From positions 1-6,082 of the forward strand of contig CADBPH010000288.1 of the NCBI GenBank assembly GCA_902796455.1: DNA of 6,082 bases. Direction: 5' to 3'. Made by a program: the position numbers and the translations under genes. This document shows positions 1-6,082 of this stretch, in pieces. This DNA comes from an uncultured Bacteroidia bacterium. GTDB taxonomy: Bacteria; Bacteroidota; Bacteroidia; Bacteroidales; UBA932. The notes beneath the pieces are model-generated. The model was not told the DNA's origin, did no database searches, and saw only the letters and a program-made list of their open reading frames with translations. The first letter of the stretch is position 1; every line of letters begins with the position of its first letter.

Positions 1-1426
1 CTTCCTGGCAGATCACCGGGATGCGTTCGAAGCCCGCTACCGCAGCGTCGGTCCGGACGACTATGCCAACATCAGCTATACTTCCGGTACGACGGCCGAT
101 CCGAAGGGCATTCTCCTGACGCACCGGAACTACACGGCCAATGTCGAGCAGGCGCATTCCGTCATCGGGATTGACGTGGACGATGTGATGCTGATCATTT
201 TGCCGCTGGACCATTGCTTTGCGCACGTGGCCGGTTTCTATACGATGATGTCTTACGGCGGCAGTATCGCGACGGTTCCGATCGGAAAGACGCCGATGGC
301 TTCCCTGCGGAACATTCCGATGGCAATCAAGGAGACCCGCCCGATGGTCATGCTTTCCGTGCCGGCCCTGGCCCGCAATTTCCGGAAAAACATCGAAAGC
401 GGCATCAAGGCAAAGGGACCGACCGTGGAGAAACTCTACAATTTCGCCCTGAACAACGCCATCAAGTATAACAAGGAGTATTACAACCGCGGCGGAATCC
501 TCTCCTGGTGGAGAAAACCGCTCATGTGGCTGTTTGATAAATTGATCTTCAAGGCGGTGCGGGAGAATTTCGGCGGACGGATGAAGTTCTTCGTCGGTGG
601 CGGCGCCTTGTTGGACATCGAGCTCCAGCGCTATTTCTGCGCGGTCGGAATGCCGATGTTCCAGGGCTACGGCCTGTCCGAGGCGACGCCGATCATTTGT
701 TCCAATGCGCCCGGCCATGCCATTTTCGGCTCTTCCGGACGCGTCGTCAAGCCGATGGATATCAAGATCTGCGATTCCGAGGGCAAGGAATTGCCGTATG
801 GCGAGCGGGGTGAGATTGTCATCCGGGGCGAGAATGTCATGGCCGGTTACTGGAAGAATCCGACGGCGACGGCCGAAACCGTCGTGGACGGATGGCTGCA
901 TACCGGAGATATGGGCTATATGAAAGATCCTGAGTTCCTTTGGGTGGTCGGACGCTTCAAATCCCTGCTGATTTCTTCTGACGGGGAGAAGTATTCCCCT
1001 GAAGGTTTCGAGGACTCGCTGACCGACGGCTCCAAATACATCGACCAGGTGATCCTGCATAACAACCAGGATCCGTACACCATCGTTTTGATCGTGCCGA
1101 ACAAGGAGGCTTTGGCCGCGTATGCCAAGGAATCCGGGGCCGATCCCGAAACGGAAGAGGGCAAGAAGGTGATGCTGCGGAAGATCCAGGCGGAAATCGA
1201 TGCCTACAAGAAGGGCGGCGTCCATGGCGGCATGTTCCCGGAGCGCTGGCTGCCGGCGGCCGTGGCCGTGCTTCCCGAACCGTTCACGGAGCAGAACCAC
1301 ATGGTTAACAGCACCATGAAGATTGTCCGCGGGAAGGTCGAGAAGTATTACGAAGACCGGATCGCTTATGCGTATACCGCAGAAGGGAAAGAATTGCTGA
1401 ATCCGAAGAACATCGCTTCGCTTTAG
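1..1426 (+). CDS. Long-chain fatty acid CoA ligase (AMP-forming), 5' end outside window
   Basis: Activates fatty acids to acyl-CoA through an acyl-adenylate; expected in the cytoplasm or at the inner membrane. The frame is open from base 2 and gives 474 residues before TAG (1424-1426). A GTG at 176 is an internal valine, because the ATP-binding signature lies upstream of it (residues 26-36, YTSGTTADPKG, bases 77-109). Further ANL-superfamily motifs follow in order: FQGYGLSEATP (220-230), GWLHTGDMG (297-305, with the ribose-binding Asp303), the hinge region GRFK (317-320), and a C-terminal STMKIVRGK whose Lys440 (bases 1319-1321) matches the catalytic lysine. The block FGGRMKFFVGGGALL just before the second motif is typical of long-chain rather than short-chain ligases. 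Family members are usually about 550-640 residues, so roughly 100-160 N-terminal residues are missing. The signature has Ala32 where most adenylating enzymes have Gly. Chain-length preference cannot be read from the sequence. The gene is followed by its own terminator. Confidence 0.93.
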   Translation, partial: FLADHRDAFEARYRSVGPDDYANISYTSGTTADPKGILLTHRNYTANVEQAHSVIGIDVDDVMLIILPLDHCFAHVAGFYTMMSYGGSIATVPIGKTPMASLRNIPMAIKETRPMVMLSVPALARNFRKNIESGIKAKGPTVEKLYNFALNNAIKYNKEYYNRGGILSWWRKPLMWLFDKLIFKAVRENFGGRMKFFVGGGALLDIELQRYFCAVGMPMFQGYGLSEATPIICSNAPGHAIFGSSGRVVKPMDIKICDSEGKELPYGERGEIVIRGENVMAGYWKNPTATAETVVDGWLHTGDMGYMKDPEFLWVVGRFKSLLISSDGEKYSPEGFEDSLTDGSKYIDQVILHNNQDPYTIVLIVPNKEALAAYAKESGADPETEEGKKVMLRKIQAEIDAYKKGGVHGGMFPERWLPAAVAVLPEPFTEQNHMVNSTMKIVRGKVEKYYEDRIAYAYTAEGKELLNPKNIASL

Positions 1427-1442
1427 CGATAAGGTGATATGA

Positions 1443-1482
1443 CAGCGGGTCAGCCGGTTATCCGGCTGGCCCGCTGCTTTTT
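1443..1482 (+). terminator. Rho-independent terminator of the acyl-CoA ligase gene
   Basis: A 15-bp stem (1443-1457 pairing with 1462-1476, one G-T wobble at 1450/1469) closes a four-base loop TTAT and is followed after one C by five T (1478-1482). It starts 16 bases after the ligase stop and ends 10 bases before the stop of the convergent dehydrogenase. The T-run serves plus-strand transcripts only. On the minus strand the same hairpin is followed by TCATATCACC, so it would be at most a weak terminator or an RNA 3'-end-stabilising stem for the dehydrogenase message. Confidence 0.9.
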
Positions 1483-1492
1483 GTCAGATGTC

Positions 1493-2659
1493 TCAGAGGC
1501 TGTCGTGCAGGATCTTGACGATGTCGTCGGTCGAAAGCGTCTTATAGCCGCCGGTCGTAATGATTGCGTTGGCGGCGATATCGCCGATCATCTCTTCGGT
1601 TACGCCGATTTCAGAGATGTGCCGGACGACACCGATTTCATCCATCCAGGATTCCAGCGCCTCAATCCCTTGCAGGGCAAGTTCTTCCTGCGTTTTCCCT
1701 TCGGGACGGATCTCCCAGACATTCCGGGCGAAACGGGCGAATTTCTCCACGCCGTACGGCAGGATGTGCCGGTAATAAGCGCCGGAAACGGCCGAAAGGG
1801 TCATCCCGTGCGTCGCATTGGTGAAGGCCCCGATGCTCTGTCCGATCATGTGGACCATCCAGTCCTGGCTTTTGCCCATCTTCGTCATCGTGTTCAGCGC
1901 CATGGTTGCCGTCCACATGATGTTGCTCCGGGCTTCATAATCGAGCGGATTGGCGGAAGCGATCCGGGAGGCATGGACCAGCGAACGCATCAGCCCCTCG
2001 CCGATGTAATCGGACGTATTGTCGTCGGTTCCGGACAGATACTGCTCCAGCAGGTGGGACATGATATCGAACATGCCGGCCGCCATTTGCCATTTCGGCA
2101 GGGAGAAGGTGAATTCGGGGTTCAGGATGGAGAACCGGGGCATCATCCCCGGTTGGAAGACCTTCCCGATTTTCTGGTGCGTTTCGGGGTTGGTAATGAC
2201 CGAACCGCCGTTCATCTCCGAACCGGTTCCGACCATCGTCAGGACGCTGCCGACCGGGATGGTCCGGCAGGACGGCTCCTCCTGGCGGAGGTAGTATTTC
2301 TGCCAGGGATCCTCTTCGCACCAGGCCGATGCGGAAACACCTTTGGCATAGTCGATGACGGATCCTCCGCCTACGGCCAGGATCAGGTCGACATCGTTTT
2401 CACGGGCCAGCCGGGCTCCTTCGCGGAGTTTGCCGATTGTCGGATTCGGCATGACACCGGGGTCCTCGACGACCGTTTTCCCTGCGTCCCGGAGCACTTG
2501 CATGACCTTGTCATAGATGCCGTTCCGCTTGATGGAACCGCCGCCGTAGCACAGCAGGACACGCGGCCCGTACTGCAATAATTCGCCGTGAAGAAAATTC
2601 AGGGCATCCTTCCCGAAATGGAGTTTTACGGGATTGTAAAAGGTGAAATTACCGAGCAT
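1493..2659 (-). CDS. Iron-containing alcohol/aldehyde dehydrogenase, YqhD/butanol dehydrogenase type
   Basis: A 388-residue group III (metal-dependent) dehydrogenase, close in length to E. coli YqhD (387) and collinear with it. The cytoplasmic enzyme is expected to reduce aldehydes to alcohols with NAD(P)H. The N-terminal nucleotide domain has YGGGS (38-42) followed by IKRNG, the arrangement seen in NADPH-using YqhD relatives, and a second glycine motif AVGGGSVID (95-103). The metal ligands are all present: Asp198 and His202 in FDIMSHLLEQYL, His270 in DWMVHMIG, and His284 in NATHGMTLS, corresponding to YqhD Asp194, His198, His267 and His281. It is intact, so likely active; Fe versus Zn and the real substrate cannot be decided. 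ATG at 2659 aligns with the family N-terminus. It has no Shine-Dalgarno (the preceding bases are GTTTTCCC) and lies 15 bases after the rubredoxin stop, suggesting co-transcription with it. Confidence 0.95.
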   Translation of the reverse strand: MLGNFTFYNPVKLHFGKDALNFLHGELLQYGPRVLLCYGGGSIKRNGIYDKVMQVLRDAGKTVVEDPGVMPNPTIGKLREGARLARENDVDLILAVGGGSVIDYAKGVSASAWCEEDPWQKYYLRQEEPSCRTIPVGSVLTMVGTGSEMNGGSVITNPETHQKIGKVFQPGMMPRFSILNPEFTFSLPKWQMAAGMFDIMSHLLEQYLSGTDDNTSDYIGEGLMRSLVHASRIASANPLDYEARSNIMWTATMALNTMTKMGKSQDWMVHMIGQSIGAFTNATHGMTLSAVSGAYYRHILPYGVEKFARFARNVWEIRPEGKTQEELALQGIEALESWMDEIGVVRHISEIGVTEEMIGDIAANAIITTGGYKTLSTDDIVKILHDSL

Positions 2660-2674
2660 GGGAAAACGGATTCG

Positions 2675-2836
2675 TTATTCTTCCGGGCTGAAATCTTCCT
2701 TGCCGACACCGCAGAGCGGGCAGACCCAATCTGCCGGGATGTCTTCGAAAGCTGTTCCGGGAGCGATGCCGCTGTCGGGATCGCCGACTTCGGGATCATA
2801 CACATAACCACAAATGTTGCAAACGTACTTTTTCAT
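2675..2836 (-). CDS. Rubredoxin
   Basis: A 53-residue one-iron electron carrier, exactly the usual size for anaerobe rubredoxins. The two knuckles that hold the Fe(Cys)4 site are Cys6-x2-Cys9 in [12 protein letters not shown] and Cys39-x2-Cys42 in [13 protein letters not shown]. The conserved aromatic core (Tyr4, Tyr11, Tyr13, Trp37, Phe49) and the acidic [10 protein letters not shown] loop are also present. The start is ATG at 2836; an in-frame TTG at 2863 would add nine residues foreign to the family. No Shine-Dalgarno precedes it, only an A-rich stretch (ACAAATAAAAACTG). It is soluble and cytoplasmic, and passes single electrons to partners such as rubrerythrin, superoxide reductase or oxygen-reducing flavoproteins; none of these is in the window. 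The next gene, 15 bases on, is a YqhD-type dehydrogenase. A direct electron link between the two is not established, since that enzyme class takes hydride from NAD(P)H. Confidence 0.97.
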   Translation of the reverse strand: MKKYVCNICGYVYDPEVGDPDSGIAPGTAFEDIPADWVCPLCGVGKEDFSPEE

Positions 2837-2893
2837 GATGCGATCAGTTTTTATTTGTCCCAATATCGGAAAAAAACTTCAGATTCAATGCAA

Positions 2894-2919
2894 CTGCCGG
2901 AAAAATCATTCTCCGGCAA
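2894..2919 (-). terminator. Hairpin over the permease stop codon, possible weak terminator or processing site
   Basis: An 11-bp imperfect inverted repeat (2894-2904 with 2909-2919, including G-T wobbles) with loop ATCA sits across the last codons and the TGA (2908-2906) of the second permease. On the minus strand it reads GCCGGAGAA, loop, TTTTCCGGC. No T-run follows directly; a run of seven T (about 2877-2871) comes some 16 bases later, too far for a standard intrinsic terminator. It may reduce read-through into rubredoxin or protect an mRNA end. The pairing is seen in the sequence; the function is inference. Confidence 0.35.
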
Positions 2920-4189
2920 TGATTCTGGCGTCCTCCGTGCGGTCGATGCCGATCCGGGCCGCCAGGGCGTCCCGCCGCTGCTCGATCTCTTCCCGATGCT
3001 TCATGACGCGGTTCTCGATGAAGACCATGACGCTGGCCAGGAAATAGTAGATGACCGTCTGAAGCGTCAGCGCGAAGAGCTGGCTCCGGGCTGCGAGCAA
3101 GTCTCCGCCGGCCGTGCTCATGTTGATGTAGGCCTGGCACCCGAAGGTGGTCGGGAAGATGTAGGAGAACAATTTCCAGAATTTCGGGAAGGCGGTTACC
3201 GGCCAGGAGGTTCCGGTCAGGAAGAGGCAGATGGGGGACATGAACAGGAACAGCACGAAAACGGTTTCCCGGCGCGTGATGAACGTGCTCCAGGTCATGC
3301 TGAAGAAGACACAGTCCGTGATGAAGAACAGCAGGAGCAGCAGGATGTCCCAGTAATTTCCGCGTTGCGGCAGGCCGAAAATCGCCGGAACGATGAATGC
3401 GATATACAGCGAGATGGCCAGGTAGACTGTCCAGTAGGCCGCGCCCCGTCCCAAGATAACCCGCCCGATGCCGTGTCCTTCCAGGGTGTCCGGCAGGGAA
3501 GCGAAACTGCGGTTGCGCTCCCGCATGGTTCCGGCCAGCAGGGACATGCCGTAGAACATGGTCTGCTGGATGATGAGCAGGAGGATGGCGGAAATCAGGA
3601 AGATGCTGTAAGAGAATGCGTTGTTGTACGGGTTGTTCTCCTCGTACGGAATTGGCTGGACCAGTGCGGCAGCTTCGGCCCCCGTAAAGCCGGCGGCAGC
3701 GTACCGTTCAATTTGGATTTGTCCGATCTCGTGCAGCATCACATGGTTGGCAGCCATGAGGGCATTCTTGTAATACAAGAAACTGCTCATGTCGCAATAC
3801 ACGGACAAGGTCGCCGTTTCCATGCGGGCGAGTTTTTCGCCGAAATCCCGCGGGTAGAGAACGATGCCATTGACTTTCCGCTCCTGCATGAGGCGCCGGG
3901 CTTCATCCATGTTGACGCACCGGTAAGCGACTTCGACTTCGCGGGTCGCATCCAGCTCTCGGGTGTACCGCCGGCTTTGGGCGCAGTCTGCTTCGTCTAC
4001 GATGGCTATGGGCGTGTCGTTCAGGACACCGTTCAGGTAAATGACATTGTACAGAAGCGGGTACACCAGGCCGGCGACAATAAAGATCAGTAAGACGCCG
4101 CCGTCCGAGAATATCTGTCGCAACTCATGCGTGGCAATTCCCCAGAAGTCTTTCAGCCAACTCTTTATATATGTTTCTTTTTGTGCCAT
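2906..4189 (-). CDS. ABC-2 type transporter permease (second of the pair)
   Basis: A 427-residue inner-membrane protein with the ABC-2 exporter layout also seen in YbhS/YbhR and YhhJ. A short cytoplasmic N-terminus (HELRQIFSD) leads to TM1 (about 31-51). A large extracytoplasmic domain of about 140 residues follows, beginning DTPIAIVDEADCA, then five segments at about 192-216, 250-272, 281-303, 309-327 and 372-391. It ends in a charged cytoplasmic tail (392-427) rich in Arg, Glu and Lys, which the companion permease lacks. There is no Walker A or other nucleotide-binding motif, so it needs a separate ATPase. It probably pairs with the upstream permease to form the channel handing substrate to the HlyD adaptor. 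ATG at 4189 lies 10 bases after the previous stop with no Shine-Dalgarno. The TGA is embedded in a hairpin. Substrate is unknown; drugs, lipids or other amphiphiles are possible. Confidence 0.92.
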   Translation of the reverse strand: MAQKETYIKSWLKDFWGIATHELRQIFSDGGVLLIFIVAGLVYPLLYNVIYLNGVLNDTPIAIVDEADCAQSRRYTRELDATREVEVAYRCVNMDEARRLMQERKVNGIVLYPRDFGEKLARMETATLSVYCDMSSFLYYKNALMAANHVMLHEIGQIQIERYAAAGFTGAEAAALVQPIPYEENNPYNNAFSYSIFLISAILLLIIQQTMFYGMSLLAGTMRERNRSFASLPDTLEGHGIGRVILGRGAAYWTVYLAISLYIAFIVPAIFGLPQRGNYWDILLLLLFFITDCVFFSMTWSTFITRRETVFVLFLFMSPICLFLTGTSWPVTAFPKFWKLFSYIFPTTFGCQAYINMSTAGGDLLAARSQLFALTLQTVIYYFLASVMVFIENRVMKHREEIEQRRDALAARIGIDRTEDARIIAGE

Positions 4190-4199
4190 GATTCAGGTG

Positions 4200-5369
4200 T
4201 TATTCCTTGGGGAAATTCTGGTAAATAAAGGCTTTCTTCAATCTCGGAAGAACGGCCAGGGGCAGCAGCAGGAATACCAGCAGGTGGATGACTTCCTGCC
4301 ACCAGCCGGCGAAACCGGCGCCGAAGATAACTTCCTGGACATAGAAGAGATAGTAATGCCGTAACGGGAAGCCTGCGGACCACCCCTGGATCCAGGGTGT
4401 CATGGCTTCAATCGGCAGGGTGAACCCGGATAAAGAGAAACCCAGCACGCTGTACAGGGCGCCGATGCTCAGGGCCAGTCGCGGGACGGGCAGGCAGCCG
4501 ATGATGAAGATGGCGATGGCTTCACTGGCGAGGACCAGCAGGAAAATGGCCAGGGCCATGTTCCAGAGGGATCCCGCAATCGGGAAGTGCATCCAGTGGT
4601 ACAGCAGGACGACAAGGGTCAGTCCCATCGAGAAGAAAAGCAGGGTGTAGACAATCAGCTTGCCGGCCAGCGCATTGAGCATGGAATCCCCGGAGACGCG
4701 CAGCAGGTGGCGGGAAGTCCCGTATTTGAGTTCCGCACCGAGCGAGTAGATCACGATGATGATGACGATCATCTCGAGTATCCCCGGCAACATGATGTTG
4801 GTCAGGTAGTAACCATAATTGGTCGTCACATTCCCGATCTGGTGTGTATCGATGTCGATCGGCCGGATCCTGCCCATGATTTCCCGCTCATTCATGCCTT
4901 TGGCCCGCAGGACCTGGCGCTGGACCGCGCCGTTGGTCAGGTTGATCATCGTCAGGATATCCTTGTAAGCCAGGGCCCCGCCGACAAAGTACAGGCTGTT
5001 GAGGTAATACGTGAAGGTCGGCCGGCGGTTCGCGCTGACATCGGCGTACATCCCTTCGGGAATGACGCAGATCGAAGTCAACTTGCCGCTGATCATGTCT
5101 TCCCGCGCTTGCTCGAATGTCTCGTAGACAATGGTTTTGCCCAATTGCGTGGCGTCCAGCTGCTGGATGAAATTCCGCGACAGGGAGGACCGGTCGTTGT
5201 CGACGATGCCGATGGGCAGGTCATGCGGCAGCCCGTCCCGGAAAAACGTCAGGAAGAAAATGGCGCAGAAGGCCAGGGTGCCAATGGAACCGATCAGATA
5301 GACCGGCCGTTGCCGGAAGATCCGCAATTCCCGGCGTACCACCGCCCATATTTCATGCCATGTGCCCAT
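4200..5369 (-). CDS. ABC-2 type transporter permease (first of the pair)
   Basis: A 389-residue inner-membrane permease of the ABC-2 (YhgE/YbhS-like) class. The N-terminal RRELRIFRQRP before TM1 (about 23-44) is a typical amphipathic coupling element. The extracytoplasmic domain opens with LPIGIVDNDRSSLSRNF, a hallmark of this family, and runs to about residue 187. TM2-TM6 lie near 188-210, 235-256, 268-292, 297-318 and 356-375. ELKYGTSRHLLRVS after TM2 and GFTLPIEAMTPW after TM5 resemble conserved ABC-2 loops. It carries no ATP-binding domain. ATG at 5369 shares its A with the last base of the HlyD stop (TAATG), so translation of the two is probably coupled. The downstream permease starts 10 bases after its TAA (4202-4200). 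The likely role is half of the export channel of a HlyD-linked pump; the substrate cannot be inferred. Confidence 0.93.
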   Translation of the reverse strand: MGTWHEIWAVVRRELRIFRQRPVYLIGSIGTLAFCAIFFLTFFRDGLPHDLPIGIVDNDRSSLSRNFIQQLDATQLGKTIVYETFEQAREDMISGKLTSICVIPEGMYADVSANRRPTFTYYLNSLYFVGGALAYKDILTMINLTNGAVQRQVLRAKGMNEREIMGRIRPIDIDTHQIGNVTTNYGYYLTNIMLPGILEMIVIIIVIYSLGAELKYGTSRHLLRVSGDSMLNALAGKLIVYTLLFFSMGLTLVVLLYHWMHFPIAGSLWNMALAIFLLVLASEAIAIFIIGCLPVPRLALSIGALYSVLGFSLSGFTLPIEAMTPWIQGWSAGFPLRHYYLFYVQEVIFGAGFAGWWQEVIHLLVFLLLPLAVLPRLKKAFIYQNFPKE

Positions 5370-6082
5370 TACTGTTTTGTGGTTTCTTTGACGATGGCGC
5401 TCATGCCCGGACGGAGCCCTTCGACGGCGATGTCGGGAACGGCACGTACTTCGAAGGTCTTGGCGTCATACAAACCGGTTTCCTTGGTGGCTTTCCAGGT
5501 GGCATAGGATTCGCGGACGGCGATGTAATTGACCGTGGCGGGGATTTCCTTGCCGTCAAGGGCGGGGATGCGGACCGTAACTTTGTCGCCTTGTTTCATC
5601 CCGTGGAGGTAATCCTCGCGGACATTGAAGGTGAACCAGACATCCGCCAAATCCGTGACAGTCATAATCGGAGAACCGGTTCCGACCAGCTCTCCCACCT
5701 TCGGGAACGTGGCAGAAATGATTCCGTCAGCCGGGGAGGTCAGGTACAATTCACCCAGGTAACCTTCCACTTCCTGGAGGGCGCCCTTCGCGCGGTCCAC
5801 CAGGGCGGCAGCCGCTTCCTTGTCTTCGGCGCGCGCCCCCTTCAACGCCATGTCATACTGGCTTTGGGCCGCTTTCGCCTGGGCGACAGAAGCATCGTAC
5901 TTCGCCTTGGTCTCGTCGTATTTCTGGGCGGAAATCACTTTCTGGTCATACAGTTTCCGGACCCGTTCGAACGACTTCCGCATGACATCCTCCTGCACGA
6001 GGGCCTGCTGCCAGAGTTCGTATGCTCCGGTAATCTGCTCTTGCTGGGCACCGTTATAGGCTTTGCGGCGCTGGGCCTGGGC
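5369..6082 (-). CDS. HlyD-family membrane fusion protein (periplasmic adaptor), N-terminus outside window
   Basis: The frame is open from base 6082 and gives 237 residues to TAA (5371-5369); the start codon and membrane anchor or signal lie beyond the window. A GTG at 5998 is an internal valine inside the helical region, not a start. Residues 1 to about 110 are Ala/Gln/Lys/Glu-rich heptad-like sequence, with the VRKLYDQKVISAQKYDE turn typical of the adaptor's alpha-helical hairpin. Next come the second lipoyl half (LYLTSPADGIIS, then VGELVGTGSPIMTVTDL; about 113-146), the beta-barrel (WFTFNVREDYLHGMKQGD onward) and a membrane-proximal end with GLRPGMSAIVKE. Such proteins bridge an inner-membrane exporter to a TolC-type outer-membrane channel, as YbhG or EmrA do. 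It directly precedes two ABC-2 permeases and overlaps the first by one base, so an ABC-type pump is more likely than an MFS or RND pump. Confidence 0.94.
   Translation of the reverse strand, partial: AQAQRRKAYNGAQQEQITGAYELWQQALVQEDVMRKSFERVRKLYDQKVISAQKYDETKAKYDASVAQAKAAQSQYDMALKGARAEDKEAAAALVDRAKGALQEVEGYLGELYLTSPADGIISATFPKVGELVGTGSPIMTVTDLADVWFTFNVREDYLHGMKQGDKVTVRIPALDGKEIPATVNYIAVRESYATWKATKETGLYDAKTFEVRAVPDIAVEGLRPGMSAIVKETTKQ

Noticed and set aside
176..178. GTG as the start of the acyl-CoA ligase
   Set aside because: The frame is open to the window edge and the essential ATP-binding motif lies upstream at 77-109, so the gene is simply cut by the window.
1439..2581. Plus-strand open frame of 380 codons
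   Set aside because: It lies opposite the dehydrogenase, whose family match and metal ligands are unambiguous. Its product is His/Asp/Arg/Gly-rich with no recognisable domain, and it begins at the terminator hairpin. It is a composition-driven antisense frame.
2837..2863. Upstream TTG start giving a 62-residue rubredoxin
   Set aside because: ATG at 2836 gives the standard 53-residue protein; the nine extra residues match nothing in the family and would need a rare start codon.
2837..2905. A Bacteroidota-type promoter (TTG about 20 bases before TAnnTTTG) for rubredoxin
   Set aside because: A TTG and a TATTGG about 20 bases apart are present on the minus strand, but the -7 box matches poorly, so it cannot be told from chance.
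2588..4093. Plus-strand open frame of 501 codons, the longest in the window
   Set aside because: It runs antisense to rubredoxin, the gap and the second permease. The product is a low-complexity Gln/Glu/Asp/Gly/His-rich chain with no domain, whereas the minus strand encodes clear proteins throughout.
4587..5507. Plus-strand open frame of 306 codons
   Set aside because: It is antisense to the first permease and the HlyD gene, with a runs-of-Asp/His/Gln composition (for example HDDDDDH) that mirrors hydrophobic codons on the real strand.
5996..5998. GTG as the start of the HlyD protein
   Set aside because: The frame stays open to base 6082 with coiled-coil-like sequence continuing, and a start here would remove the membrane anchor and the first lipoyl half.

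Overview
The window carries two converging gene groups from what looks like an anaerobic member of the Bacteroidota, probably Bacteroidales. This assignment is an inference. It rests on the absence of Shine-Dalgarno sequences at all four visible start codons, the style of the acyl-CoA synthetase, the HlyD-permease-permease arrangement, and a rubredoxin in a fairly G+C-rich genome. I cannot name a genus with confidence; an Alistipes-like or rumen Bacteroidales source would fit.

Left part, plus strand (1-1426): the 3' three quarters or so of a long-chain fatty acid CoA ligase (AMP-forming). It enters the window already in frame and ends just before a strong intrinsic terminator (1443-1482).

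Right part, minus strand (6082 down to 1493), in transcription order: the C-terminal part of a HlyD-type membrane fusion protein; two ABC-2 type permeases related to each other; a 53-residue rubredoxin; and a YqhD-type iron-containing, probably NADPH-dependent, alcohol/aldehyde dehydrogenase. HlyD and the first permease overlap by one base (TAATG). The permeases are 10 bases apart, and rubredoxin and dehydrogenase are 15 bases apart. The only larger gap, 69 bases between the second permease and rubredoxin, begins with a hairpin built over the permease stop codon. The five genes could be one transcript or two units (an exporter unit, and a redox unit of rubredoxin plus dehydrogenase).

Function: the exporter genes should form the inner-membrane channel (two permeases) and periplasmic adaptor (HlyD) of a tripartite efflux pump. 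No ATP-binding subunit lies among them, and any outer-membrane TolC-like partner must lie beyond base 6082. The redox pair could serve aldehyde reduction or electron transfer and stress defence. The acyl-CoA synthetase activates fatty acids and has no evident link to its convergent neighbours.

Everything over 300 bases is coding; the only non-coding stretches are 1427-1492 and 2837-2905. I see no RNA gene, mobile element, CRISPR array or long repeat. I found no strong case for a new system. The most notable points are the missing ATPase in the exporter cluster and the rubredoxin-dehydrogenase pairing.
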